From Drechslerella dactyloides (lineage: Eukaryota; Ascomycota; Orbiliomycetes; Orbiliales; Orbiliaceae), in assembly GCA_020064725.1 (NCBI GenBank), contig JAGTWJ010000013.1, forward strand, positions 496,001 to 560,000: a stretch of DNA of 64,000 nucleotides, in the 5' to 3' direction. The translations under genes and the position numbers were made by a program. Numbering within the stretch: the first letter of the stretch is position 1; every line of letters begins with the position of its first letter. The notes beneath the pieces are model-generated. The model did no database searches and was not told the DNA's origin. It worked only from the letters and a program-made list of their open reading frames with translations. Below, piece after piece: positions 1 through 11,756 of the stretch.

Positions 1-929
1 GATTTCGTGCGCGTTTAGATATATTAATTTCTCAGCTATGAGCCCTTATTTAACCAGTTGTTCAGCCGAGCTTTATACTTGAAGCATTACATGTGAGACT
101 GACGTAATTCAGTCGATCTTCCTTTGTACACAGCTTGTAGTTTGGATCCCAATGTGAAAGCCGTGCGAACCGACATGGCATGGAATTCGGCCGGGGATAT
201 CCAAGCTATTGCTGTAGATCGAAAAAACCCCACAGCAACAACACACGATGCGTGTACAGCTCGAGGTATGGCGACACGTAACGAGTACTGTAACCAACAT
301 GAGGTTGCCACCCGGCTGTGATATTTCTGCTAATGGAGTGCTCGAGTGAGGTTCGCCTGCGCTTTGGCCTTGGGCTTGACTGCAGCCAGTATTCCTATTT
401 AAAAGTTTTAAAGCTAGAGAGGCTATTAGATTGTGACATTTATAGGGCTACATACCCCACACACCTTGAGGCAGTAAATAAATATGAGATCATTATACAC
501 CGGGCTACTTTTAGGTAAATCTATTATAAAACAGAACCCATCCGTCGGTATAACAGAGGTATTGGTGCACCATCTGGATCCAGCGCTGCTCCTGCTGGGT
601 CTAAATGTTCAGTTGCTAGGCTTTGCTTGTTGGTGTCGATAGAGCCCGAGATTGGTCCCAGAAGATCTTGATGGCCGACCTTTGAATTGGTTTAGGCAAG
701 GCGTGGAAATGCTGAGAATCTATTATACAGGGTGATAGTCGATTCAAATGACGAATTAGTTTGGATCTTCAATACGAAAACATCTCGGTGTATGAGATAA
801 TCCCTCTGAGAATGAGAAGAAGGAGTGACAAGCAACGACGTGTAGGGGGAGGCTGGAGGCCACTATAGCAGTAACTTTGTCCGATACACGACCATTGTCA
901 AATAGGATGAGATAGGATGACGGTGACCT
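1..929. other. gene-poor sequence, no supported gene
   Basis: Only short open frames (under about 75 codons) on both strands, without splice signals or recognisable domains. It lies downstream of the minus-strand RNase III-like gene ending at 930 and may hold its 3' UTR. Nothing else is seen. Confidence 0.5.
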
Positions 930-2483
930 TTAGAAGAAATCACGGGACAAAGGATGTGAAGCTCTCCGCTTAGCACCGCACGTAGTGCCATTCTGTGAGA
1001 TGGTAAGTTGTCCTCCCTCTTGAGGAGCGCTTGTGGCGCCTGAGTCAACATCGCCCATCCGTGGGTCGCGTTGTTCCGAATTTATCGCCTTGCCTAGGTT
1101 GGCGGCGACCTCTTCGCTTGGCCCTCATCTCTTTGACTCTCGTGATGGTCTTTCAAATAGTCTGACCGTACCTTCCGTAGCCGAAGACTTCAATGGAGCA
1201 CTGCCAGTTCTTCCGTCTAGATTTTTTGAAAGAGACGGTTAGGCTTTCTGCCCCGATCATCTTGCGAAGTGTGCTTTCCAGCTCAAGGTTTTCTTAAACA
1301 GATACCAACAAAAACAGTGGGCTGATACCTTGGAGACGTATTTGACGAAGGGATCAATTAGCCGTTTCTCACTTTGCAACAAGCTTTGTTCATCAACTTG
1401 CACAGCCGCCGTGTCCTTGACCGCTTCATCTTCGTGGATCTGATTCTGAGGATCAGCTACCTCAGTTTTGACTTCCATCGTACGACCGCCGTTGATAATC
1501 TGACCACCAGTTTCGTGCTCTTGAATGGCTTCGTTGACAGCTGTGCTATTGGGCTGTTGCGACTCCGATTTAACGCTCTTCATCAGGTGTCGAAAGCCGA
1601 TACGGTAAGACGTCATCGGCCCTGAAATGAGCCGATTTACGACTTTCAACGCGGAAGAGTGGCCTTTTTCGACGCACAGTGCTCCAAGGTATGCCCTCAA
1701 GATATTCGCTAGCATCTGTGAGTCTGTTGCAGACTGTTCCTCGGGACTGAAAGTATCCAATAGGCCGCATTGCTCAGCAATCGTTTGCAGCTGGGTATCA
1801 GACTCTAGGGTATTGGTAAGAAACTAGATCTCGCGATGTTAGCCGAGCCGAGGGAAAGAACAGGATATTTTAAGTGTCATTTCAAGACTAGGATATGAAT
1901 ATAGTAGATATCCAGCCCTACCTCTAGTTCAGCTTGCGATACATCGTAACAAGTATCAAGGATGTAGCAAATCACCGCGTCGTTGTAGATTGCAGTGCCC
2001 CGCTTTAAAAGCTTCTCGTAAAACGAGATCGCGGCGCTAGGGCTTTCAGTGGACCTAGAGCTGAATATGGTGAGTCTGAGTTCATCTGACTCTAGGACAG
2101 GTAGTACAAATTCAGCTGTGGTTTGCGACTCCTGGGGGCTGTGGACAGTGTGCTTGTTTTCTTCAGCTGAGTTTGCAATCGCTTCGAGAACATTTGCAGG
2201 ATTTGTGGCAATTTTGATTTGAAAGGGAGGTGAGGAGTTCGGAAAGGAGGTAGTGGGGAGGTTGTGGGGAGGTTGTGGGGAGGAGAGTGACGATAGCAGA
2301 GGGAGGGTCGATCGCACGGTGATGACAAATGAAGCTGGAAACGGAGGGATGAGAGAGATAGACTATAGGGTTAACGTGACTGCGATAGTGAAGGAGGCTG
2401 TATCGAAATGTTGTGAAAGAGGACGGTTTATATTTTACGCAATGGGAGGGATACGCAATTAACTTGTGTGGTGTAGTTGCCAT
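930..2483 (-). CDS. RNase III-like domain protein with dsRBD-like end (mitoribosomal mL44-like?)
   Basis: Read on the minus strand as exons ending at 1922 (5' end uncertain), 1329-1823, 1172-1200 and 930-1116. Introns are 98, 128 and 55 nt, and all phases agree. Exons 1-2 give an RNase III fold: a YEKLLKRGTA segment where active enzymes have an E-x-L-E-F-x-GDA signature, then a second motif NILRAYLGAL where active enzymes have D-x-x-E-A-hydrophobic-GA. The acidic catalytic residues are therefore missing. Exons 3-4 read CSIEVFGYG then SEEVAANLGKAI, like the end of a double-stranded RNA-binding domain. A non-catalytic RNase III fold plus dsRBD is known in mitochondrial large-subunit proteins of the mL44/MRPL3 type, so that is my inference; a degenerate nuclease is the alternative. 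No in-frame ATG exists in exon 1. An ATG at 2483 with an extra intron (a good acceptor lies near 2345) would supply the start. Confidence 0.55.
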
Positions 2484-2504
2484 GGCTGCGACCAACAAGT
2501 TACT

Positions 2505-2680
2505 GCTCGGGCGTCATAGCTTGCGTCTACGGGGAATGGTGTGTCTGCGGTTCGATCCCGGGATCTGACAACAGAAAATGTCAAGCTCCGTCCCTGGGGA
2601 GGGGCTCTGTTTGCAGAGCGCGATGTAAGCCGTCTTGTCTAAGACGTGGGTTACGGAGCACTGCAGGGCTTCTTTTTTTT
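2505..2680 (+). mobile_element. Pol III-type unit, probable tRNA-derived SINE
   Basis: A B-box GGTTCGATCCC lies at 2549-2559, with a weak A-box-like TAGCTTGCG about 30 nt upstream (2517). An eight-T run at 2673-2680 would terminate RNA polymerase III. Between them is a predicted three-way structure: a 7-bp stem GCTCCGT (2585-2591) with ACGGAGC (2653-2659), enclosing perfect hairpins GCTCTG/CAGAGC (2604-2619) and CGTCTT/AAGACG (2631-2646). The cloverleaf around the B-box is not a functional tRNA: the acceptor and T stems mismatch. This fits a tRNA-derived SINE or an unnamed Pol III RNA. It sits directly upstream of the divergent RNase III-like gene. Confidence 0.45.
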
Positions 2681-2930
2681 ACTTCATCAAGAGTCACTCT
2701 AAACATCATCCACATAAGCCATTACTTCAGGCCATCAGAGGTCACGAAGCCCTGAAACCAGAGAGATTGCGGGGATTCAAAACATAACGTCTTCAATCTT
2801 CCCTTTTGTCATAACAATATCCAACGGCTGCCGAGCGCTAGAAAACGTCTCCCAATTTCACAAGTACACCACCCACCGACGCCAACACGATTTTGTTCAT
2901 CACCAGACTCTTCTCACCATCACTCCAAGC

Positions 2931-2980
2931 TGGTCTCGCAAGCCAAACCCACACAGTTCCAGGGTCTGGTTTACGAGACC
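2931..2980 (-). mobile_element. 50-bp palindromic micro-insertion (long form, copy 1)
   Basis: A 19-nt arm at 2932-2950 pairs with 2962-2980 (three mismatches) around an 11-nt spacer. The element is flanked by the 9-bp direct repeat ACTCCAAGC at 2922-2930 and 2981-2989. Read on the minus strand it aligns along nearly its whole length with the element at 53308-53357, which has its own 10-bp flanking repeat. A 64-codon ATG open frame (2838-3032, minus) runs through it and is probably incidental. Confidence 0.6.
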
Positions 2981-2989
2981 ACTCCAAGC

Positions 2990-5900
2990 CTAGATTAATC
3001 AACGCAACGGCTGCGCTAAACACTGTATCCATGATAATATCCTCAGACTAAATACCCTCCCACCCAGCTTCCATTAACTATATAAGCAGTATCAACTGCA
3101 TATACTCTAAGCTTCTAACGCACAAGTCACTTCGAACAGTCTGCTGCAGGAAGGTCCACCGATAAACAGCAGAAAATCACATTAAAACTTCTCCAACGAG
3201 CCGCTTGTTATATCCTGCCCATGCCATCAACGTCGAATGGCCTATACAAACACGCAGACCTGGTGCGTCCGAGCGATTCCTCGCATTGGCGTTGCTTTTG
3301 TTGGATTATCGGAGCGTGCAATCAGCGTGCGGTGGCAAGCGAGCCGTGGTTACACAGAAACAAATCCTCTTCTGCACTCCCAGGCACATACGAAAACGAG
3401 TATTTCTCTCCATTGATATCTTGAACACGTGTCCAAACGCGGAGACCACCAAGTATCAGTGCGTATCTCAGCACAAAGGGCTTCAGTCGAGTATCAAGAT
3501 GCCGTTCTTTGAAAGCGCTTTCAAGCAAGTGAATTCAGGCCTGCAGCGGTGCAACTAATTGTCCACTGACGAACGACTTTCCTAGAACCATGTGATTGCC
3601 GATTGTCGGCATCCTTTCAAAAGATTCGCTGCAAACACGGCCTTGGTCTTGTAGGCTGAAGCCTCTATCATACGCAGACAAAGCGTTCCCGTAAGGGCTA
3701 TCTGAGCTCCGTTAGACGGTGGGCGCCCCGAGGTCACGATACGAGCGGGCCTCTTCAATCCAACCGACACGAATGAACACGGAATTGCAGACACATATAC
3801 GGTATTACCGCTCTACGACGATATTATAGGGTCAACTTGACTCTAATAGCATCGAAGCAACAGCAATATGGACGATGTCTGCGCAATTCCGGAGAATATC
3901 CGGTCGCAAGCTTTAGAGCTTCTCCATAACCTATAGCCATCGTATAGCATACACCTAGATAGGCTAAACCGACTTTGGGGGGAACGGACACCAGCAGGTA
4001 TCTGACGCGATCTCGATTACTCCTTCCATCCGGGTAAGGACGTCAAGCTTGTTGGTTCGGATCGGCTACCCGGGCCCCCGCAGCTATGGGCCAGATCCTT
4101 CCGGCTTTCTGCAGATATCCTGAATTTTATCACACGCTGCGGGCTTTATTAGTGCCGAGACAGGCTCGTCCCCACCTAATGGCAGAGAAACTCGGACTAG
4201 GAGTCATCGTCTGATAGCCGGATAGCACCGGATATCACACCACTTTACCCAGCTACAAGCTCGCGATAGAGACCGGTATCACTCATCTAGCATACTGCTA
4301 TATACAATGGCCCGCCCACATTGGGATACGGCATTCACCAAATTTCGGAACGCTATAGTTCAAGACAGGGTATTTGTGGATGTGTATCTACCATCATCCC
4401 TGCCATTCCCTCTGCCACCGCCATCAGTAACCAAATGCTCGCCCCTTGTTAGCATGCCGAAGGGTAGTGGTATCCCATAGAGCAGCTTCAAAATGCTAGT
4501 CCTGGTATCATGCGAGCAGCTGTCACCTTCGCTGACTCGACGGTCCAATATGTGTGTATTGAAACTACTGGGGATGTTCTCAGTAGCAGTCAGGTCCATC
4601 CCGCGAGACCAGTCCAGCTTCTATGATACCTTCCTATCCCGCCGCTCTTGTAACACCAGAGCGGCTCTATGCGTAATGGTGTCGATCAAGGACCGGGTTA
4701 CCTTTCAACCCTTTGGAGGGCATTTTCCAAATGGTTGCTTCGTCTTTCTTTCATGTTCCATCTAGATTATGTCAGCGGGAATATATATCTACCGAAATGT
4801 AGCATCCTCGAGACTATATATATACGGAAGGCCCATGACGCATACTCGATGGAATCTAGTTCCCTGCGGCCCTCCGCCCGTTATAAGAGCCAACGAATTT
4901 GCAGCGAATTCGAACCCAGAATGAATCCTGCATGCATATTTTGACCGCTCGCTACACCCGAGTACTGGTGCCGCAGATTAGCCAACGTTGCAGCGCCGCG
5001 TTGCTGACATCGACAGCTGGAAGCTCAAGCGTCGTAATCGTCAGCAAAAGACGCCCTCTCTCCATATTTTCGACTTCTCCTTTTCCGCACTGTTTGCCAG
5101 ACCGCCGGCCGGACCGAAATTGATTCCCACACGGATGCCTGAAAATGTTCCGTTCTGGAGCTCGCCCTGTCTCGACTCGGACCAATCACGTGGCCGCGTT
5201 CCCGATGCCGCGTCCGATTCCGATCCCGAAGAGCTCGAAATTCCTGCCTGATTAAGGTGTGACCACCTGGTACGCATCGTTAGGATCCGGATGAGAGGTC
5301 TAATGGAAGCTCCTGATCCAGAGCTTTTTCTGACCACTTACGCATATTTCCAATCCAGGTTCGCGCTCGAGAATTCTGCAGAATCATCCATTCTTCAACC
5401 CTTGACGCGTCTTGCGAGCTTCAAATCTCGTGGCTGCAGGGATCCCTTCCTATGGAAGCCAGGAGTGAGTCCTCGTGACTTCTCGAGCCCTTTATATAGT
5501 TTTCGCAATCGCCAAAGCTCAGGAAACCGAAGTCAGTAACGATACCTCTTGCTCTACTACCCGGATTCTGCCGTCAAGCCCTGCAGCTTTTCACCCGTTG
5601 TCAAAACTAACCCTAGATGAGCCATGGGTCAGCCCTGTTCTCAAGAAACCGGACCTGCATTCCATCGCTAGCTTTCTCAGCGCTAGTTTCGCAGACAGGC
5701 AGCCCTTATTGGTCATATCCAACGTCGGCTGAGAAGGCGGTGTTGCTCGCGCTTGTGTCGACGCTCCCTGTCGATTGACTTTCCGTCGACGGCGACTCGG
5801 CTGGAACATCGATGGAAAGAATGTCCCGATCGGAGCCTTCTTTACTTCTGGTACTGATTCAGAGCTAATCGGATGGCAAAGGATATGAGATTACGTATTC

Positions 5901-8620
5901 CGGGCAGTGCCTAATTGTCTAGTCTCTGGCTACATATTTAGCGCTGCGGATGCAAAGATATAAAAGGAACAGCAACCCCGAAGTCCAGTCGACGGAAACG
6001 AAAGACTCACCTTTTCTCGAGAAGTATCGAGTTCCGAATTCTATTTCACTCAATGTAAGTTGCAAATGAAATATTGACATCCTTCCATCTGCCAAATACA
6101 GTCACTTATCTATCGCTTTCATTTGATCTGAGTACAGCCGACAGTTCAGCTAACAGTGGCAAATATATACAGCTGACATATCACTTGGCGGCTGAGAACA
6201 ACAACTCGACACCCTGGCAGACCTCATAGCTATGCGGCACAGCAAGGCAACCAGTCTTTCACACTTGCACCGAGCAATCGATCATGATGCATCACAGCTC
6301 AAATCCCATAGCTGGACCTCCACCAGTGCTGCCGGCTACGAAATGATCCGAGTTCACGATAGACGATGCACTGTCGAACACCTACTTCAATCTTCACATT
6401 AGTGTTGTCCCACCGGCTCCGACGCCGGCCATCGCACGAACCAATCCCGTCGCACCGGCATGGTCTCCGATGCCGGCGCTCCGGTTCGGCCAACATCGGG
6501 CCCACCTGAGCCTTCCACGCACGAGCCACTGCAGGCGTGCAAATCCCCGGATCTTGGAGATGCACGTGAAAGACCTCGGCGTCCCTCGTGCACCGGGTAC
6601 CGTCACGGTAACACGGCATGCAATCGGCGGGGTATTCCGCGGGGCATCGAGGACGAGATCTCGTGAAACGTTCCCAGGGCCACGTATCGATCCTAAGGAT
6701 CAAGCTGCAGGAAGATCTCCGGATGGCCATTGTGTGACACTCACTCGAGGCGTCAACGTGATCCTCCTCAGGCCTACTCAGGCCAGGCAGAGGGTGTGGA
6801 GAATCATACAAAACGCGAGACATGTCAAAGGAACGGTGCATCAGGCCCTCCTGAAACACTACGTGCATGCTACGTGCATACGTGTGCAATGCACACGCGA
6901 GAGCAAATCGAGGATCCATGGTAGAGGGTGTTTGGAGCTAGTGAGGCATCCAGGGTCGTGCCAACGGGGACTACGGCAAAGAAAAAAGAAACGCCCATCC
7001 GAACTGTTGGCGTGGAGGAATTGAATGGATGTGATCCTACATGGATTACGTTACAGTGCTGTCCCTCGGCGCTGCAGTGCCCATGACAGCGGGTCGGCTG
7101 AAAGTTCCTCTATTCGAGCTGCCGGGACGGTTACACAGCGGCGTCTACAGCGTAGACCACGACTCATGATATGGTGCGGTGGAGAAAGCAACATGTCAGA
7201 AAAGATGGCTGCCGATCAATCGCCGCTTTGGGGAATTTGTGGCTTGAAGGCGTATTTTAAACAGCGGCATTTATCCACAGGACCCTTGTGCAACGTGACG
7301 GGCTGAATGAGCTCAGATTTACCTTGGGAAATGAAGGAAGTTCTTGCTGGGGAACAAGCTTGAAGGGTTGTGTGGATTTTTCCGCAGGAAGGGGCAAAGA
7401 TCTCGAGGGTGCTCACCAAGCGAGCTTGCTTGCGCCGTGCCGCTTGGAACGAAATGAGGGGTTCTCCCCAGCATTGAACCGACCCGGAAGCCTTCTTTTC
7501 TGCTTTTCTCCCTACGAAAACAATACTCCTTTTCCAGCTGTTCAAAGACTGGACTATCATCCTTCCCCGCACGAGGCGCCTCCTGTTTATCGTAAACCTT
7601 TCGACTTTTTCGGCTTTTGACAGCTTGTAGCACCACTGTGCCACATTTGCGTGTTACCTTGCACAGCTTCAGAGACTCAAGCTCCGAGTCAGCCACTGTA
7701 TCACCACCCGATAGTAGACAGCTCAGCCAAAGATAACCAGGAAATGATAACCAGAAGAGCCTCATATCTTCCGAAAAGCCTGCTCCGGGGAATTCTGGTT
7801 GAGAGTTATCTTACGGACGCAGCAACCGAAACCCTCTTGCACTGGCGGAATTGAAACCTCAAAACGACAGACCTTCCTACCTTTTGGTGCGAAAAGAGCC
7901 GCAAAGTCAATACAGGCACCAACAGAAGCATCTTCAGAGGTGCTATGCATCGCGTCTTTCTTTCCTGGAAACAGAATAATCTCGAGTCTCACCACACCTG
8001 GTTTCTCTCCTTGGTTTCTCGACCTCCCCTTAGTCTCGAGACTGGACTCACCCGGCACATTTCCAGCGCACTGCGACCAAACTTCAACTTGACGCCCGAC
8101 TGTCATGATCTGTCCCGCGAAGAAATCTCCCTGTTGACTGACAGTGTCCGGATATTCCAAGTTTTTCCGTTGTGAGAAACAGAAGGTCAACAGCCCGGGG
8201 GTCGGCTACTGCTACTTTTACGAGACTACAATCGTATCGCAAAGCACCATGCACTTCAAAAACTCACCGCTCAGCCTTGCTACGGGAGTGAGACTCTTGA
8301 GATTATACTACGCCCGCCAGAAGCCTGATTAGTTGAATCTCGGGACCGCGATTCGTGCGATCGAATCTGGTCTCCAGCCTCAGCTAACGGGGCTTCATTC
8401 TTGGGATCAAAGTCATCTCACATTTCTATATTTTCCGAATACTGACGAATAATCTTTTCTGCCACAGATCCCTTGTCTTCAGACGCAATCGAGATGCCAA
8501 ACGGGGAACAAACCACCCATCACATTACAAATAGCGATCCACCTTGTGCTCACCGCTCAAAAACCAGAATGCAGGGCAGCCGACGTACCACAAGCAGTGC
8601 CGACAACTGCTACGTCTATG
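2990..8620. other. 5.6-kb region without a confident gene
   Basis: Contains many overlapping anonymous frames but no recognisable domain. An orphan TATA box TATAAAAGG at 5959-5967 is followed by a good donor-like GTAAGT near 6055, but no convincing coding exon follows. GC-rich frames open on both strands at 6300-7020 cannot be ranked. The minus-strand segment at 3322-3794 looks faintly coding but carries stops, and could be a gene fossil. An ORF pair at 7319-8190 is listed separately. Confidence 0.4.
7319..8190 (-). other. anonymous overlapping ORFs, possible secreted-protein gene
   Basis: Two minus-strand frames overlap by a few bases. The one at 7762-8190 has no ATG at its 5' end and encodes an unrecognised, moderately charged sequence. 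The one at 7319-7765 starts with ATG (7765) and has a hydrophobic N-terminus like a signal peptide, then a Lys/Arg/Glu-rich tail. A donor-like AAG/GTAACA lies within it. No homology is recognised, and these may be chance frames. Confidence 0.15.
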
Positions 8621-9678
8621 TCAGATAATTGCGGACACTGTCTCATCGCCACCCTCATTAGACTCCACCCTCTCCCCTTCAGCATCGTCAATTCCTGCCG
8701 CCTGCATCTCACGTTTCTCCTCCTCCCCAAACGCTTCCATAACCTCCTTCTCAAGCGGATACGCCTCCAAGATCTCCGCGATCTTCTTCCGCACCTCCTT
8801 TTCAAGCAGCTTGGTATCACGGTTGCTATAGCGCTTGTTACGGGGCAGGTCGTTGCGCCAATAGACGCCACGGTCGCAAAGGAAATCGAAGATCTCCCTC
8901 ATCTCCTCGCGGTAGTAAGGAAGCGCTCGCAGGCGCTCCCTGCGGGATTCTTCGGCGGCGGATTTGGCGGCGCGGGTGGCGAGTTCGGCGGCGGTTGGAG
9001 GGGGAGGGGAACCTGGCGGCGTGGGCGGTGCGGTTGGTTTGAGGGCTTCGAGGGGCCGTATGGCGCTTTTCTTGGGGGCTGCCTTTCGACGGCGCTTTGG
9101 TTCGGCGGCGTCCTGGTGCTCGTGAGGTGCAGCGGTTAGTCTTTCATGGGTCTATCTTGGATGGTGAGCTTCTATTCGCATACCGGCTTGTCGCCCTCGT
9201 TGCTTGCGTCGGCGGGATCCTTCCTCTTTCTACCGCCGCCTCTTTTCTTCACGGGGGCGGAATCTTGATCTTTGCTGCCTTCGCTTTCATCTTTAACCTT
9301 CGGTTTGCGACCTCGTTTCCGCTTCCCACCCGCCGGCTCGCCGACGTCCCCTTTTGCCGTCTTCTTGCTGTTATTCGCACTTTGCGTATCCTTCTCACCG
9401 CCAGCTTGGACCCCGGCCTCCTCTCTTTCGCCGACAGCTTGACACTCGCCCTCCTTGCCCGCCTTGGTGCTCTTCTCTTCGACTTCACCAGCGGCACAGT
9501 CATTATCATTAACGCGATTTTCCTTGTCGTCCATCGAGTTGTCGTCGACGGTAACAGAGTACAGGCCACCGCTGTCGGATATGACAAGCGGCTTGTGGAC
9601 GACCTTCAGGTTGGCAGGATTGTTGGTAATATCGCGTCCAACTTGTCGTCCCTCGAGAGTACCAGTGGCGTCCTCCAT
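8621..9678 (-). CDS. AT-hook, charged nuclear-type protein of unknown function
   Basis: Exons 9184-9678 (or longer) and 8621-9112 are joined in phase 0 across a 71-nt intron with a GACTAAC branch point. The protein is about 328 aa from the ATG at 9678. The N-terminal half is acidic, then come two basic patches resembling AT-hooks (KRKRGRKPK and KKRGGGRKRK), a Pro/Ala-rich linker after RRRKAAPKK, and a C-terminal helical charged region starting near YYREEMREIFDFLC. This suggests a DNA- or chromatin-binding protein; I do not recognise the family. The 5' end is uncertain: the frame stays open upstream to about 9811, a 51-nt candidate intron (9687-9737) is in phase, and an ATG at 9885 lies in the same frame but is separated by one TAG. 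Confidence 0.6.
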
Positions 9679-9738
9679 GCCGAGATCTGGGACAGTATAC
9701 TCAGTTAACAGAGCCGTGATCGAAGAGACTGCTATACG

Positions 9739-10417
9739 TGATATCCAGTCAAAGTATCTATCAAAGTAGTGGCAAAGCACATGAGCTGCTGGGAATGACT
9801 TGCAACTGGGCTACGCTGAAGAGAATATGCTTGCAGTTTCTATCATATCCCGGTGAATGCATGTCGTAACTAGAAACTTCGCCATCGTCTTGATATGTTA
9901 CAACGATACACAGTATATATATATATACTGTCACCATCAACTGCCTATAAATTGATTCCAACCGGACTTAACTTTATAAAGTTGCCCACGCCGTAGAGTA
10001 GGACCTACCCGATGATATTACAATGCAATATATGTGTACAAAACAAGATACAAAAGGTCCGGAACCCATACATCAGATGATTTGTTCAGAAGACCTCAAG
10101 ATCTCAAGACGCCGCGTATCGATTGCAATCGCCGAATGTTCCAGTTAACTTGGGATATATATATTTGGATCGAAGCGAGACGATATACTTATCAAGTTTC
10201 TACAATTCAGAATTAAGACGCACGCTCTCCTCGAGGAAAGCGACATGCACGCCCCACTCTCTCTCAAGGAATCATAAGATTTGTTCCGTTATAACGATGT
10301 ATAAAGTACTGCTTTTACCGCCGTCCCAATGCATCCCACATACACTCTAAAACATAACCCCCTAATCAAAAAGACTAAACCCCTCAAAAGATATATAAGA
10401 ATAACTACAACCACCAA
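9739..10417. other. intergenic, AT-rich
   Basis: Between the AT-hook gene (5' side) and the 3' end of ALG5, both on the minus strand. Holds a TA microsatellite near 9916-9928 and possibly upstream exons of the AT-hook gene (ATG at 9885). No other gene is seen. Confidence 0.5.
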
Positions 10418-11756
10418 TCACTTCTTCACCCGCCACCGCCGCCGCTCACCCCCATAAACCCCAACCAAATACGCCGCCCTAACAACAACCAAATCCCACG
10501 CCATCCGCACGCTATCCCGCACAAGACTCATCTTTGTCCCCTCGACCTCATGCCACGTAACCGGTACCTCGACAACGCTCACGCCCTCCGCCTCCGCGAC
10601 AAGCAACACCTCGATATCAAAAATCCACCCCTCGCAATGACATTCCCAGAAGACCAAACGCGCCGTATCCCGCGTGAACAGTTTGAATCCGCACTGCGTA
10701 TCTTTTATCCTACTGACGCCTATCGCGTGAAGGAAAGCGTGGAAGCCGTGCATTAGCAGGTTGCGGTACCAACTGCGCTCTACAACCGCCGACGAATGCA
10801 CCATATGCGCGCGGCTGCCGACGGCGATACCGTGCCGTTCTTTAGTAGTCGAGGTGGTCGTAGTAGTAGGGGAGGGGAGAGTGTGTTCGATGGCTTGCAG
10901 GCGGGACAGGAGGGTGCCCAGGTCGCTGAATTTCGTCGCGCCGTCCGCGTCCGCGAAGACAGCGTACTTGCCGCGCATGTGCCGCATGCCCTGCACATAT
11001 ACTGTTAGCCGCCATTCTCCTTGCTTCGTGCGATATCAAGACTGTTGATTGAGTCGGGAAGGGAGATGGTATACATACGTGAGTTACGGCGCCGCCCTTC
11101 CCGCGGTTCCGCTCGAGATGGCAAATCCTCAAATCCCCCTCCCGTAGATGACCAGCGGCGACCCGTCCGCGCATCCACTCCAGCACGACCTCAGTCGTCC
11201 GGTCCGAACTGCCATCATCCACGATCAATATCTCCCACCCGGTAACCTCGCCCTCCGCACCGCCAGCAGACCCATTCGCGTGCCCGTTCGCCTTTTTAGA
11301 CGTATGGTTAGGATACTCCGCGCGTAGGAAATCGACGCACTCGTCGAGCATGGTTGTTATCCGCAATTCCTCATTATACGCCGGCACCACGACGCTAATA
11401 AACACCTCCGCCTCAACCGCCGCATCGAGCACGTCCGGCAGGGTCCGGTCACCCTTCACGGGTCCAACGGACGAGGCCGTAAGATATCGCTTCTCAGCCG
11501 GCGTTTCGGCGCGCGGATGGTGTGTTACGAAGAGGAGGAAAGCGTACAGCTGTCACATCAACATATATTAGCACCCTTCACCCTCCATCGCGCAACGGCA
11601 TTATAAAAGGGAGGAACGTACCCCGAAGATTTCAAACAGGGCTAGTATCGCCACCGTCCCGACGATCTGTCCGACGGTCCACCGCGCCAGTATCTCATCC
11701 ACCGTCGGTCCAAGGAACGCCAGCACCTCCGGCAGCCGCTCCGCTGCGAGTCCCAT
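10418..11756 (-). CDS. ALG5: dolichyl-phosphate beta-glucosyltransferase (Alg5)
   Basis: Exons 11622-11756, 11079-11549 and 10418-10990 are separated by 72- and 88-nt introns with CTAAT/CTAAC branch points. All exons are multiples of three; the product is 392 aa. The N-terminus has a hydrophobic membrane segment around residues 30-55. A family 2 glycosyltransferase domain follows: VVVPAYNEE (about 99), VDDGSSD (about 156), the ERNRGKGGA nucleotide-binding stretch (about 193) and the DXD-type ADADGATKF (about 216). The family transfers glucose from UDP-glucose to dolichyl phosphate on the cytosolic ER face for N-glycan assembly. A Thr-rich insertion follows the DXD region, making it longer than the yeast enzyme. 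Dolichyl-phosphate mannose synthase is the main alternative, but the N-terminal anchor and motif context favour Alg5. Confidence 0.9.

Noticed and set aside
2838..3032. 64-codon ATG frame on the minus strand with a TATA-like box near 3078-3085
   Set aside because: A third of it is the 50-bp palindromic insertion; no domain and no support as a gene.
4905..4919. B-box-like GGTTCGAATTC on the minus strand, possible tRNA
   Set aside because: No pairing acceptor or anticodon arm at tRNA spacing on either side.
6299..7024. Overlapping GC-rich frames of about 200 codons on both strands
   Set aside because: Both strands are equally open and neither shows a recognisable motif; cannot be called as a gene.
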